Assembly (NCBI RefSeq): GCF_036670015.1
Contig: NZ_CP137636.1
Location: 2,024,501 to 2,088,500 of the forward strand
Direction of reading: 5' to 3'
Length of the DNA: 64,000 nt
DNA from: Niallia sp. XMNu-256
GTDB taxonomy: Bacteria > Bacillota > Bacilli > Bacillales > Cytobacillaceae
A program made the translations under genes and the position numbers. Numbering within the stretch: the first letter of the stretch is position 1; the number at the start of each line of letters is the position of its first letter. Below are positions 1-8,938 of the stretch, one piece after another. The notes below the pieces were generated by a model that was given only the letters and a program-made list of their open reading frames with translations, had not been told where the DNA came from and made no database searches.

Positions 1-1
1 T

Positions 2-82
2 AAACAAGTCATGATCATTTATACGATTTTTAATAGGGTCCAAGCATTCTACAACAGTTACTTGAATGGAGTGAAATCATGA
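2..82 (+). CDS. 3' end of an unidentified gene
   Basis: An open frame enters from the left edge and ends at the TGA at 80-82. The last 26 codons include a run reading MIIYTIFNRVQAFYNSYLNG. The stop overlaps the ATG of the next gene (ATGA at 79-82), which suggests translational coupling. Too little is present to name a family. Confidence 0.5.
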   Translation, partial: KQVMIIYTIFNRVQAFYNSYLNGVKS

Positions 83-327
83 TGTATCAGATCACTTTAT
101 ATGTATTAGAAATCTCTTGTCTAAAAAGCTTTCATTCTATTGAGAAGGAAATAAAGGGATTAGGGGGAATTATCAGCTTCAAGAGTTCATTGCCAAAGGG
201 GAAGTTAGTCATTAAGTTTAAACCAAGCTTAATAAGTTCCTTGCAGATTATTAACATGATCGAGGAAAAAGGACTTGTTATTTTTAAAAAGGAACAAAGA
301 GAATATTGTTACGGGATTTATAATTAA
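79..327 (+). CDS. Small HMA-like domain protein without CxxC
   Basis: This 82-residue protein has GGAG seven bases before its ATG. Its pattern (hydrophobic strand, SC..S, IEKEI, LGGI, GKLVIKF, IINMIEEKG) follows the ferredoxin-like fold of heavy-metal-associated domains. The metal-binding CxxC is reduced to a single Cys (SCLKSF, around residues 13-18), so ordinary Cu(I) chaperone binding is unlikely. It overlaps the preceding gene by four bases. The family assignment is inferred from pattern only; the protein could be unrelated. Confidence 0.5.
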   Translation: MMYQITLYVLEISCLKSFHSIEKEIKGLGGIISFKSSLPKGKLVIKFKPSLISSLQIINMIEEKGLVIFKKEQREYCYGIYN

Positions 328-442
328 TAACTAATTTTGCACTTCGTATGAGCATTTGAATATTTAAATAAATTGATATTTCGTGGAAATAAGGTAGTAT
401 GTATAGTTAATACTACTATTACAAGCGGAGGAAATAGAAACG

Positions 443-784
443 ATGAATAATTTGCCTAATTGTCCAAAATGTAATTCTGAATATACATATGAGGATGGGA
501 TTTTGTTAATTTGCCCGGAATGCGCGCATGAGTGGGCTGTAAATGAAGCAGAAGCAAATGGTGACGATGAGAAGATCGTCAAAGATGCCAATGGCAATGT
601 GTTAAATGATGGGGATACCATTACAGTTATTAAAGATCTGAAAGTAAAGGGCAGTTCATCTGTCTTAAAACAAGGGACCAAAGTAAAAAATATTCGCTTA
701 GTCGTCGGAGATCATGATATTGATTGTAAAATTGACGGATTTGGAGCAATGAAGCTAAAATCTGAATTTGTTAAAAAGATCTAA
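443..784 (+). CDS. yjdM: YjdM/PhnA-family zinc ribbon protein
   Basis: A 113-residue protein with an N-terminal zinc ribbon (CPKC at 7-10, CPEC at 25-28) and a C-terminal small beta-barrel domain ([30 protein letters not shown]). This is the full length of the YjdM family, once called alkylphosphonate utilisation protein PhnA. Its biochemical role is not settled. The RBS is GCGGAGG upstream of the ATG, and a strong terminator follows, so it is probably monocistronic. Confidence 0.9.
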   Translation: MNNLPNCPKCNSEYTYEDGILLICPECAHEWAVNEAEANGDDEKIVKDANGNVLNDGDTITVIKDLKVKGSSSVLKQGTKVKNIRLVVGDHDIDCKIDGFGAMKLKSEFVKKI

Positions 785-799
785 ACATACAAATATAAA

Positions 800-843
800 G
801 GACAGTCATCATAAACAAAGGGTTCATGACTGTCCTTTTTGTG
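800..843 (+). terminator. Rho-independent terminator after yjdM
   Basis: GGACAGTCAT pairs with ATGACTGTCC across a short loop and is followed by TTTTTGTG. Confidence 0.85.
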
Positions 844-921
844 ATTTTAAAACGTGTTTCGTAGGCATATTTTAAGTGTTTTGTTAATAGGCCATATATA
901 ATAAAATTAGTATTCTTAATA

Positions 922-1112
922 TTTTAACTTCACTCAACAGAAGTCCGCGACTTCTATAAGTGGGGTATGAATGCAAAATGTTTTATTAATCCAGTGGAGG
1001 TTCATACCCCGGCTAATGAAGTTAAGCCTCTGGCGGATGCCACGGATTTTTTAAAGGTATTCGAGCGGGCTCAATAAAAATCCGGGCGCAAGTTTTCCGG
1101 GACGAATTTGAT
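922..1112 (+). repeat. Structured intergenic repeat, family B copy 1
   Basis: About 190 bases with no ORF. The element begins TTTAACTTCACTCA and ends GGGACGAATTTGAT. It shares ordered blocks with 53001-53249: CCCGGcTAAtGAAG, TAAGCCTCtgGCGGATG, a T-run, CGAGCGgGCTC and ATAAAAATCcGGgCGCAA. It also has internal helices (AAGTCCGCGACTT; GGGGTATGAA with TTCATACCCC). The layout resembles IS200/IS605 OrfB-associated RNA plus right end, but no transposase is present, so this is inference. It lies directly upstream of the DMT transporter RBS. Confidence 0.65.
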
Positions 1113-1138
1113 TAGAATTTATGAAAGAAGGGACTTAG

Positions 1139-2062
1139 TTGGAGAAACTATCTAAACCTAAAGCAATGTTGGGAATTGCTTTTGTTGTGATGACCTGGGG
1201 AATGGTGTGGCCGATTTATAAAATTGCGTTGAATTATACGCCTCCTTTTCTTTTTGCTGGTATGCGAACATTGCTTGGAGGATTGTTGTTAAGTCTTGTT
1301 CTTCTACCAAAATGGAAGGAAATCCGATGGAAAAAAACATGGCCGATTTATGTGGTTGCTGCCTTTTTTAATATTATGATTTTTAATGGGGTTCAAACAT
1401 ATGGGTTGCAATTTTTGCCTTCAGGATTATTTTCCGTCATTGTTTATCTACAACCTGTATTAGTCGTATTACTGGCATGGTTTTGGTTAAAAGAGTCTGT
1501 AACACTTGTGAAAATCGTAGGCATGATTATTGGTTTTCTAGGGGTTGTTGCCGTAAGTTTTGATGGACTATCTGGCTACGTTTCCTTTTATGGGATTTTA
1601 TTAGCTTTCATTACGGGCTTAGGATGGGCCATTGGAACGGTATATGTGAAAAAGACAAGTGTTTTAGTCAATGGATTATGGCTTGTCGCAATCCAAAACG
1701 TCATTGGCGGAACCATTTTAAGTGTGATTGGTCTGAGTGTGGAAAATTTAACAGATATTCAGTGGAATGTACCATATGTATCCATCCTTTTATTTGGGGC
1801 TGTGTTAGGGGTGACAGGGGCAACTGCGGTTTACAATAAACTCATGCGTTCTGGTGAATCAAGTAAAGTAAGTTCTTTTACTTTTCTAGTACCGCTTTTT
1901 GCTGTCATACTAGGAACCCTAATCTTAAACGAACCTTTTACTCTATCGCTTTTCGTTGGATTGGTTCTAATTTTATTAAGTATTTATTTGATTAACCGTA
2001 AAGACACTTCCAAAGTGAAGAAAATGAAAGAGTTGGAACTCCTAGAACAGGAATTAGTTTAA
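1139..2062 (+). CDS. EamA/DMT-family transporter
   Basis: A 307-residue integral membrane protein with about ten hydrophobic segments in two EamA halves. The first half opens with MTWGMVWPIYKIAL and the second is near residues 150-290. It ends in a charged cytoplasmic tail (KKMKELELLEQE). Such proteins export metabolites or amino acids; the substrate cannot be read from sequence. Translation starts at a TTG preceded by GAAAGAAGGG. Repeat family B ends 26 bases upstream, so the leader of this mRNA may include repeat RNA. Confidence 0.88.
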   Translation: MEKLSKPKAMLGIAFVVMTWGMVWPIYKIALNYTPPFLFAGMRTLLGGLLLSLVLLPKWKEIRWKKTWPIYVVAAFFNIMIFNGVQTYGLQFLPSGLFSVIVYLQPVLVVLLAWFWLKESVTLVKIVGMIIGFLGVVAVSFDGLSGYVSFYGILLAFITGLGWAIGTVYVKKTSVLVNGLWLVAIQNVIGGTILSVIGLSVENLTDIQWNVPYVSILLFGAVLGVTGATAVYNKLMRSGESSKVSSFTFLVPLFAVILGTLILNEPFTLSLFVGLVLILLSIYLINRKDTSKVKKMKELELLEQELV

Positions 2063-2111
2063 ATTCTTGATTAAACACAAGGAAGGTTAGAGATGTTAAA
2101 TTTTCTCTTAA

Positions 2112-2152
2112 AAGGGGAGACGCTGAGTTCAGTGGCTCTCCTTTCTTATTCA
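2112..2152 (+). terminator. Terminator after DMT transporter
   Basis: AAGGGGAGACGCTGA pairs imperfectly with TCAGTGGCTCTCCTT and is followed by TTCTTATT. The rest of 2155-2395 holds no convincing gene. Confidence 0.6.
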
Positions 2153-2408
2153 CTTCACACACAAAAAAAAGACCTACTAAAAGTCATGCAATCTCCTTGT
2201 TGATGGATTGCTTCAGTATTCAAAATAAGAGGGGGGATGTATCTAGTAATAGGGGACAATAGAAATCTTTTTGTGAATAAATAGTGAAAATTAATAAAAG
2301 GTAAAAAAAGCCGTTATAATAGGAGTATGGACCTAAAAATGTTCGCTTATCTTTTTAGGTGTGTTATCAAATGTAGATTAATAATAGGGAAAGAGCGGAG
2401 TGATTTTT

Positions 2409-2774
2409 TTGGCAGATTTAAATTCAATCATGACATGGACCTTTACGGAAGAAACATCTGTTCCATCAGAAATTTTGGATATTTTGGTAGAGGGAGAGAA
2501 ACCAGAGATTGCTTATAAAACGATCCGAGATGTTGCGGTGATAACAAATAAAAGATTGATCATTGCGGACCGTCAAGGATTAACAGGAAAAAAGGTAGAA
2601 GTGTATACGATTCCTTTTAAATCCATTATTATGTATTCGTCAGAAAACGGTGGAATGTTGGATATGAATGCTGAACTTGAATTATGGACAAAGGCGGGGA
2701 AACTTAAGCTAAACGTAAGTAAAAAAGTGGACATTAGAAAATTGGACAGAATTATTGGTACATATATATTATAA
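2409..2774 (+). CDS. PH-domain (bPH) protein, YvbH-like
   Basis: A 121-residue bacterial PH domain protein. It shows the seven-strand pattern of this family (TNKRLIIADRQGLTGKKVEVYTIP, then FKSIIMYSSENGGML and the acidic LELWTKAGKLKL) and a C-terminal helix (DIRKLDRIIGTYIL). I place the start at TTG 2409 because GGAG lies eight bases upstream; the GTG at 2400 would touch the RBS. Bacterial PH domains of this type bind lipid or protein partners at the membrane. The role here is unknown. Confidence 0.8.
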   Translation: MADLNSIMTWTFTEETSVPSEILDILVEGEKPEIAYKTIRDVAVITNKRLIIADRQGLTGKKVEVYTIPFKSIIMYSSENGGMLDMNAELELWTKAGKLKLNVSKKVDIRKLDRIIGTYIL

Positions 2775-2858
2775 TAACATAATAGCATGAAAAAGAAGGC
2801 TCTCCTAGAAACGATCAAAGCGATATAGATCGAATAAAATAAAAAATGGATAAAAGAG

Positions 2859-2897
2859 CAATCCCCTAGTAACAGCTAAGCTATTAGGGGGTTTATT
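2859..2897. terminator. Bidirectional terminator
   Basis: CCCCTAGTAACAGCTAAGC then TATTAGGGG forms a hairpin with A/T tracts on both sides, between convergent genes. Confidence 0.75.
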
Positions 2898-3537
2898 TAA
2901 AAATTGTAGAATCGTTAATCATTTGGTTTAACCATTCCTTTTTCTCTTGTACCTTTGTCATTGTATCCAAAATATAGTTTCTGTCTATGCTACTACCAAA
3001 TGCCACTGGTATGAGTGAATAAAATTTATTCGATAAATCGATGACATCATGCCGTTCATTTTGTATGCTTTTTTCTATTTCCGTCAGTATTAGAAGACCT
3101 CTATGGATCTGAATTTCTGAAAGCTTCCCAAAGGGAGTAGTGTGAGAGGGTAAAGTAGGAGATGGATCATTCGGGTAAATGATATTTTTAGGGGTAAATC
3201 CACTTATTTGTATGTAGCAATCATTTTCCCACTCTTCCTCTATTAAAATTAATTCATATCCTTTTTTCCGTTTAGAATTGAGAATTCGATCAAATGCTTC
3301 CCTAGTTTCCAAGCGAGATTGAAAATATCTTTCGTGTCTTCTTGGAGGGCTTCCCATCCTGCCGTATTCAATAAAAATCCGATAAGAGAACTCCCCTTCA
3401 CCTTCTTGGAATTCCATAATATAAAATTTATTAGAATTTGTTTGGATCCTCACATAATTTAGGACGACTCTTTGTTCCACTTGCTTCACTGAAAAAGAAG
3501 AGAGATTTTTCATACGAGGAGATAATAGTTTTGTCAT
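2893..3537 (-). CDS. WGR-domain protein
   Basis: A 214-residue protein. Residues 30-105 match a WGR domain: strands KFYIMEFQ and FSYRIFIEYGRMGSPP, with YGRMG at 58-62 in place of the usual WGRVG, then a helix in which a Phe-rich face follows TREAFDRILNSKRKKGY. WGR domains bind nucleic acid in PARPs and in MolR-type proteins. The C-terminal half (130-214) is helical, resembling the PARP regulatory helical region, but no catalytic domain is present. The start is supported by GGAAGG seven bases upstream. The target is unknown. Confidence 0.75.
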   Translation of the reverse strand: MTKLLSPRMKNLSSFSVKQVEQRVVLNYVRIQTNSNKFYIMEFQEGEGEFSYRIFIEYGRMGSPPRRHERYFQSRLETREAFDRILNSKRKKGYELILIEEEWENDCYIQISGFTPKNIIYPNDPSPTLPSHTTPFGKLSEIQIHRGLLILTEIEKSIQNERHDVIDLSNKFYSLIPVAFGSSIDRNYILDTMTKVQEKKEWLNQMINDSTIFK

Positions 3538-3585
3538 AAAAATTCCTTCCGTTGCTCATGTTTATTCCATTATACCAAATACGTT

Positions 3586-3846
3586 TTAATGAAGAAACTG
3601 TATAAAAAACAGTCGATAAAATTCACTCCACTGTTTGTCCCTGCTTATTTTATTGTAAAGTAATGACACTTGTCCATCTAACAGGTTATTGATAAACAAG
3701 ATTTCGTTCCGATATTGATTTGCTAACGGAGTGGAGGACTTAGTTGTGAAATGAAATATAGGTTTGTAAGTCCAGACAATAAATAAAAAAATAAATTGTA
3801 AGATAAACTTCAACAATCGGGGCTTTTCGTTTACAATGGGGAGCAA
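3586..3846 (-). CDS. Doubtful ORF between WGR and VOC genes
   Basis: An 86-codon frame with a TTG start and no clear RBS. It has one hydrophobic stretch (LKFILQFIFLFIVW) and no recognisable family. It fills an otherwise gene-free 340-base gap between divergent genes and may be spurious. Confidence 0.2.
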   Translation of the reverse strand: MLPIVNEKPRLLKFILQFIFLFIVWTYKPIFHFTTKSSTPLANQYRNEILFINNLLDGQVSLLYNKISRDKQWSEFYRLFFIQFLH

Positions 3847-3876
3847 CGATTACATATTCGAGTGAGGGTGAATAAA

Positions 3877-4275
3877 ATGACAAAAGTTATTCCGTTTTTA
3901 ATGTTTCAAGATGGGAAAGCAGAAGAAGCGATGAATTATTATACATCGTTAATGGAGGATTCAGAAATTAATAGCATCGTTCGATATGGGGCTAATGAAG
4001 CTGGGGAAGAAGGAACGGTGATGCAGGCAACCTTTACGATTAAAGGCCAGGAATTCATGTGTATCGATAGTAATGTCAAACATGAGTTTTCTTTTACGCC
4101 TTCGTTCTCAATCTATGTTGCTTGCGATACAGAAGAGGAAATAAATAATCTTTATCATCAATTGATGGATGGTGGCCAAGCCCTTATGCCAATGGGTGAT
4201 TATGGTTTCAGTAAGAAGTTTGGTTGGCTAAATGATCGTTTTGGTGTGTCTTGGCAGCTTAATCTACCTCAGTAA
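3877..4275 (+). CDS. PhnB-like VOC-fold protein
   Basis: A 132-residue protein of the PhnB / 3-dmu-9_3-mt clade of the vicinal-oxygen-chelate superfamily. Typical landmarks are IPFLMFQDGKAEEAMNYYTS near the N-terminus, FMCIDSN in the middle and FGWLNDRFGVSWQLN at the C-terminus. Members fold like glyoxalases, but many have no known substrate. ATG 3877 is chosen because GAGGGTG lies just upstream; the upstream GTG at 3862 lacks an RBS. Confidence 0.88.
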   Translation: MTKVIPFLMFQDGKAEEAMNYYTSLMEDSEINSIVRYGANEAGEEGTVMQATFTIKGQEFMCIDSNVKHEFSFTPSFSIYVACDTEEEINNLYHQLMDGGQALMPMGDYGFSKKFGWLNDRFGVSWQLNLPQ

Positions 4276-4393
4276 TACAAGAGTTCTGTTGTGTTCTAGA
4301 GTATAAGGTTGCTTGCTAGAACGGATCGTTACTTTGTTGGGTCTCTTTGTTCTTGTTGAACGATAATATAGAAATGAATAAGGGAGGTGTCTT

Positions 4394-4744
4394 ATGACCA
4401 AACATCGAATATATACAACGAGCTTCGCAAGTGTTTATCCTCATTACATAACGAAAGCGGAGAGGAAGAGACGTACGAAAGCGGAGGTTGATGAAATTAT
4501 CCGTTGGTTGACTGGATACAGTCAGGAAGGGTTAGAAGCGCTTTTGGAAAAACAGACAGACTTTGAGGCATTCTTTGCGGAGGCTCCCCAACTAAATCCT
4601 TCCCGGGCTTTGATCAAAGGTGTAGTTTGCGGTGTCAGAGTTGAAGACATCGAAGAACCCACGATGCAGGAAATTCGTTATTTGGATAAGCTGATTGATG
4701 AGCTAGCAAAGGGAAAAGCGATGGAAAAGATTTTACGGAAATAA
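4394..4744 (+). CDS. DUF2200 family protein
   Basis: A 116-residue basic helical protein. The opening [20 protein letters not shown], the GYSQEGL motif and the segment [20 protein letters not shown] are characteristic of DUF2200. No function is established for the family. AGGGAGGTG is the RBS, and a strong terminator follows. It is likely transcribed alone. Confidence 0.85.
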   Translation: MTKHRIYTTSFASVYPHYITKAERKRRTKAEVDEIIRWLTGYSQEGLEALLEKQTDFEAFFAEAPQLNPSRALIKGVVCGVRVEDIEEPTMQEIRYLDKLIDELAKGKAMEKILRK

Positions 4745-4754
4745 TACAGTTGAA

Positions 4755-4806
4755 CATAAATAAACACTGATCCCATTTATAAAATAAAAAGGGTCAGTGT
4801 TTATTA
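4755..4806 (+). terminator. Terminator after DUF2200 gene
   Basis: AATAAACACTGA(T)CCC pairs with GGGTCAGTGTTTATT across an A/T-rich loop. Confidence 0.85.
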
Positions 4807-4880
4807 GTAAAAATTAAGATTTTATTTCGTGAAGAGTAGAACCCATTATTGTCCGAGTTTCCAATTTTTCGTCCGAATAT

Positions 4881-5129
4881 CTAATACAATAAACTAATAA
4901 TTCCTATACAATTTAAAATTACCCCAATAACGGCTGATATTCTTCCTTTCAATTTAAACTTTTTAATTTCTGTTAAAGCGAATAACCCAAGTAGAAGACC
5001 TGCTATACTAAGAATTCCTCCATAACCTACTAGAAATATTCCAAAAGTAGATACAATGCCTAAAAGCAATGAACCTATCGCTTTGCCATTCATACCTATA
5101 TTTTCTAAAATGATCTTAGTTTCCAACAA
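4881..5129 (-). CDS. DUF4190-like small membrane protein
   Basis: An 82-residue protein with two membrane segments (GSLLLGIVSTFGIFLVGYGG and SAVIGVILNCIGIISLLY) around a short polar loop (TEIKKFKLKG), as in DUF4190. I place the start at TTG 5129 because GGAGGTG lies eight bases upstream. Longer in-frame readings extend to 5204 but lack an RBS. Positions 5205-5455 upstream show nothing I can support as a gene. Confidence 0.65.
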   Translation of the reverse strand: MLETKIILENIGMNGKAIGSLLLGIVSTFGIFLVGYGGILSIAGLLLGLFALTEIKKFKLKGRISAVIGVILNCIGIISLLY

Positions 5130-5459
5130 GATTACTACACCTCCATAATTTGTGTGCCTTTCTTCTATGCAAACTAACGTTCTATCCGTCTTTTTCCCAG
5201 GCAATAATAAAAACGAGTTTCCAAAGACTAACTAAACCAATGAGGCCAATGCTTAGTATGACAAGTGATTTTTTGATCCGTTTATATGGTTTAGGTGCAG
5301 TACAGTATGTATTTCTTTACTTGGCGTGAAGAATGTTGCTAGTTCTAGTCGTAGCACTTAATGTCCGCAAATACACGGTTCTCGCCTTTACGACCAACGC
5401 ATTAGCAATCCCTATAAGTTCCCTACTTCGCTAGAATCATCATTAATGTTTCAAGTAGA

Positions 5460-5657
5460 CTACTCATCCTTTAGTGCTTTAATTAATTCACTAAGTTTCT
5501 CGTTTCTTTCACGGTCTAATCTTGTCTTTTCATTCATAAACCTAATTAATTTAATGACAAAATAAATAGCAAAAACAACAACGACTAAATAAAAAATAAT
5601 AGGTAAAAAAGTTAAAAGCATAAACATTCCATCTGATGCAAACATTGTATGCCCCAT
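5460..5657 (-). CDS. Small single-pass membrane protein
   Basis: A 65-residue protein with a strong TTAGGAGG RBS before ATG 5657. It has one long hydrophobic segment (residues 10-37, LLTFLPIIFYLVVVVFAIYF) followed by a charged amphipathic helix (RLDRERNEKLSELIKALKDE). Proteins of this shape are common and uncharacterised in Bacillaceae. Confidence 0.65.
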   Translation of the reverse strand: MGHTMFASDGMFMLLTFLPIIFYLVVVVFAIYFVIKLIRFMNEKTRLDRERNEKLSELIKALKDE

Positions 5658-5724
5658 TTTGATTCCTCCTAACAGTGACATTAAATATCATACAATAGCA
5701 TCATCAATATAGCTATGTTAAGTA

Positions 5725-5758
5725 AAAAAATGCGTCTCTTCCGACTGAAGAAACGCAC
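5725..5758 (-). terminator. Terminator after MFS gene
   Basis: On the minus strand TGCGTTTCTTC pairs with GAAGAGACGCA, followed by seven Ts. Confidence 0.8.
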
Positions 5759-5829
5759 TCATTTACGTAATATTTTTTCATAATATCGCTCCCAATCACA
5801 AATGAAACAAGTTCATGTGACTAAGACAA

Positions 5830-7035
5830 TTAGGTTCCTTTAACTTCCCCGGTATTTACTTGCTTTGTTCTTACTAGTAAAATAATGAATCCACAAATCA
5901 CGGCACTTATTCCCATTGCAATAAAAGCAACATTATAGTTACCACCAAACGCGGTAATTAAATAGCCAGTAATAATAGGAGAGAGGAAACCTCCAAACGT
6001 CGAACCTATATTAATAATAGCGATCGACGAGCCGATTATCTCTTGACGAATTAATTTATGTGGCCAACTAAACAAAGTAACGAATGTCGCATTCGATGTA
6101 AGTGTGAATATAAACATCATAATAATCACAACCACTAAGTTACTAGCTAGAGCAAAAGCGATAAATGCAAGTGCACATATGATTACACTTATTAAAGCAA
6201 ACAGCTTATTATTTCCCTTAAAAACTTTATCCACTATAAAACTAGAACTTAATGCACCAACACTCATTAAAATGGCATTGACACCTAAAATCATGCTAAT
6301 TTCTTTTATACCAAACCCGAAATTAGCTCCATAAAATGATGGCAACCAGGAAAGGTAACCGTACAGAACGATATTTAGAAAAAGGAGTGCGGCAAATAAG
6401 ATAAACACATTTTTGTCTTTAAACACATCACTGATTGGAATCTTGTTCTCCTTTTTTCCTCGTGGAGCCTTTTCCTGTTTTGGAAAGAAGATAAAGATCA
6501 TAAGGATAGAAACTGCATATAATATGGCTAGTCCAAAGTAAGCATATCGCCAATTCATATTAATTAGCGTAGAACCTAATGTGAAGGAAAGGATTCCGCC
6601 AATACCTGAAGTGGATAAGATTAATGATTGGACAAACATTTTTTGTTTAGGTTCAATGTTATTGGCTACAACCTTTGTTGAGCTTGTAGGAACCCCCGCA
6701 TGACCAAGTCCTGCAATTAATCGAACGATCATTAGTAATCCTAATGTCTGAACAAAACCAAAGAAAAAGGTTGCGATCAGAATCGTACCAATCGACATTA
6801 CTAATACTTTTTTAGGGCCAATTTTATCAGAGAGCCAACCACTTGGAAATTGCATTACGGTATACCCGATGAAAAACATACTCATTAATAATCCTGATTG
6901 GCTAGGGTTTAAGCCTAATTCCGCTTCGATCGGAATAATGGCAGTGGCAATCATATTTTTATCCATATAGGTTAATGCATACCCAAGCATAATCGAGAAG
7001 ATTAACGGGACATTATTTTTCTTCTTTTGAATCAT
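5830..7035 (-). CDS. MFS transporter
   Basis: A 401-residue transporter with twelve hydrophobic segments and the MFS loop motif GWLSDKIGPKK after segment 2. The opening NVPLIFSIMLGYALTYMDKN resembles the anion:cation symporter (ACS) branch, which often carries organic acids such as hexuronates or tartrate. The substrate is unassigned. It is transcribed leftward and alone, with its own terminator. Confidence 0.87.
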   Translation of the reverse strand: MIQKKKNNVPLIFSIMLGYALTYMDKNMIATAIIPIEAELGLNPSQSGLLMSMFFIGYTVMQFPSGWLSDKIGPKKVLVMSIGTILIATFFFGFVQTLGLLMIVRLIAGLGHAGVPTSSTKVVANNIEPKQKMFVQSLILSTSGIGGILSFTLGSTLINMNWRYAYFGLAILYAVSILMIFIFFPKQEKAPRGKKENKIPISDVFKDKNVFILFAALLFLNIVLYGYLSWLPSFYGANFGFGIKEISMILGVNAILMSVGALSSSFIVDKVFKGNNKLFALISVIICALAFIAFALASNLVVVIIMMFIFTLTSNATFVTLFSWPHKLIRQEIIGSSIAIINIGSTFGGFLSPIITGYLITAFGGNYNVAFIAMGISAVICGFIILLVRTKQVNTGEVKGT

Positions 7036-7329
7036 TTAGGACACCTCTACATTTACTCGCTTATCTTATCTATTTAGTAATGCCCTGATAAAGTGAAAAA
7101 AACAGCACTTATTTAAACATTTTTCACAGGAAACATAGGGATCATTTTTCAACCGTTCCCTTTGAAACATTAGTGCCTGTATTTCATATCATTTAATTTA
7201 TAGTTGACAGGTAGGAATAATAAGTTTAATGTAAAAGGTATCATCAACAGACTATTTAAGTAAATCAACTATTTTTTAGATTCAATGTCTAATTTTATAT
7301 GTATAGAATATTAGAGGAGGGTACTAATA

Positions 7330-8097
7330 ATGAGAGAGAATTTCCAAGTGATAAAAGGAGCAGAACCTTTTTATTTTAAGGGAAGTGAAATCGGTGTTCT
7401 TATTTCGCATGGCTTTATGGGCACTCCGCAAAGCATGCGTTATTTAGGTGAAAATCTGGCTCGATATGGGTATACGGTTTCTGCAATTAGATTGAAAGGG
7501 CATGGTACCCACTACCGTGATTTAGAAAATTGCACTCATGATGACTGGTTTGAATCACTAGAACATGGATATCAAGAATTGAAAAAACACTGCACAAACA
7601 TTATCGTGATCGGCCAATCCATGGGTGGGGCATTAACACTGAAGCTCGCACATAAATATCGTGACTTGAAAGGGATTATATTAATTAATCCAGCTTTACA
7701 AGTTCCAACATATGATTCATTAAAGGAAGCAATCGAACCAAGATTTATTTCGGAAGGAAATCCAGATATTCATATGAAAAATGTTCATGAAATCACATAT
7801 GACCTTGCACCTTTAAAATCCATTCACCAACTCCAAAAGATTATGGGAACAATCCCTGCTTTATTGCCATCTATTCAATGCCCCGTTTTAGGGATTCAAT
7901 CAGCCAAGGATCATGTTGTACCACCTGAAAATACCGATTATATAATTGGTCATATTGGGTCAGACAAAAAGGAAAAGGTTATTTTACAAAACTCTTATCA
8001 TGTAGCATCCATGGATTATGACAAAGAACAAATTGTAAAAGTTAGTCATCAATTCATTCAGCAGCAAATGAACAAAAGGTTAATGTACGCTCAATAA
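7330..8097 (+). CDS. Est30-like carboxylesterase
   Basis: A 255-residue alpha/beta hydrolase. The oxyanion HGFMG lies at 27-31, the nucleophile Ser97 in GQSMGG, the acid Asp194 in SAKDHVVPP and the base His224 in NSYHVASMD. It matches Bacillus/Geobacillus thermostable carboxylesterases and monoacylglycerol-lipase-like enzymes, which hydrolyse short- to medium-chain esters in the cytoplasm. The strong RBS is GAGGAGGG. A TTGACA at 7204 with an A/T-rich -10 region 17 bases later is a possible promoter. Confidence 0.9.
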   Translation: MRENFQVIKGAEPFYFKGSEIGVLISHGFMGTPQSMRYLGENLARYGYTVSAIRLKGHGTHYRDLENCTHDDWFESLEHGYQELKKHCTNIIVIGQSMGGALTLKLAHKYRDLKGIILINPALQVPTYDSLKEAIEPRFISEGNPDIHMKNVHEITYDLAPLKSIHQLQKIMGTIPALLPSIQCPVLGIQSAKDHVVPPENTDYIIGHIGSDKKEKVILQNSYHVASMDYDKEQIVKVSHQFIQQQMNKRLMYAQ

Positions 8098-8236
8098 TGA
8101 ATCGATAAGCCCGGTTACTTTGCCTAATAAACCGCATGTATTTGAGCGATTACATTGCAATGCTTTTATAAAATCTATTACACTATAACCAGACGAATCT
8201 GAATAAAGATAGAGATTTTATAACGGAGGAATTCAC

Positions 8237-8416
8237 ATGCAATGTGGAGCAGAATGCTTTGTGGTTGAAATAGAAGTAAATGGAGAAAAAAGAACAAAGC
8301 AGGTTAAGGCGAGAACCCCTGCAGCTGCAAGAAAGACCATTCGTACAAAATACGGTGAGGAGATAAACATCTTAACCGTTAAAAGGGAAAAGTTCAATCC
8401 CTCATCCCAAGAATAA
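8237..8416 (+). CDS. Small conserved-looking protein
   Basis: A 59-residue ORF with RBS CGGAGGA eight bases before ATG. It reads MQCGAECFVVEIEVNGEKRT, then a basic helix (VKARTPAAARKTIRTKYGEE) and a final strand (INILTVKREK). The fold suggests a small beta-alpha-beta unit. I do not recognise the family. Confidence 0.6.
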   Translation: MQCGAECFVVEIEVNGEKRTKQVKARTPAAARKTIRTKYGEEINILTVKREKFNPSSQE

Positions 8417-8452
8417 GTTGTTTTTGTCTCTTTTTCATTTAAAGGAGATAGG

Positions 8453-8569
8453 ATGGGTAAATCGAAAAAAACATTGCATTGGTTTTTTCGTTTTTAAAGC
8501 TTTGTAGGGGTTATTGCTGTGACGCTCGCAGCCTTTAACATTGGTCTTGAGCTTTTTTTATACATATAA
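8453..8569 (+). pseudogene. Small membrane-protein gene with in-frame stop
   Basis: RBS AAAGGAGA precedes ATG 8453. The frame reads MGKSKKTLHWFFRF, then TAA at 8495-8497, and continues in the same frame as SFVGVIAVTLAAFNIGLELF to a second TAA at 8567. The second part is a perfect transmembrane helix that makes sense only as a continuation, so I read one nonsense mutation in a 38-codon gene. Repeat A copy 1 starts 11 bases downstream. Confidence 0.5.
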
Positions 8570-8579
8570 GTATCGGTTC

Positions 8580-8737
8580 TTATCAGGCTTAACGGGCAGT
8601 AAGCCCTTCATCTCAAGATTCTCAGTACAATAAATGAAGAAGGTGGATGGGGGACAACTGCCCGTAAAGCTCCGATCCGTTCAACTAACCATCCGTGGGA
8701 ATGAGATAACTCCCCGCTGATGGAAATTTCACTTTAC
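8580..8737 (+). repeat. Structured repeat, family A copy 1
   Basis: No ORF. ACGGGCAGT (from 8592) pairs exactly with ACTGCCCGT (from 8657), enclosing a C-rich and a G-rich run that can also pair. A second hairpin (ATCCGTGGG with CCCCGCTGAT) ends the element at GATGGAAATTTCACTTTA. The same blocks in the same order occur at 9732-9939 and 25911-26075. The terminal-hairpin layout resembles IS200/IS605 right ends and TnpB-associated RNA (inference). Confidence 0.75.
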
Positions 8738-8938
8738 CTTGCATATGGGTTGGACAAATAGGCATCTTTATTCTAGAACGTACGGAAAAAAAGCAAAAAA
8801 GCCAGTCGTGAACATTTGAATTTAGAAAACGATTGAGGATAGGTTTATATAGCGCACAGACCACCCTAAAGAACGTGCCCTTTTCGTAAATCAGCTTTTT
8901 TTATAGCTGAATACATAATTGGAGGTTGATAAGATAAT

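Noticed and set aside
364-681. 105-codon minus-strand ORF opposite yjdM
   Set aside because: It is the shadow of the zinc ribbon gene; the plus strand has the RBS, the CxxC motifs and a terminator.
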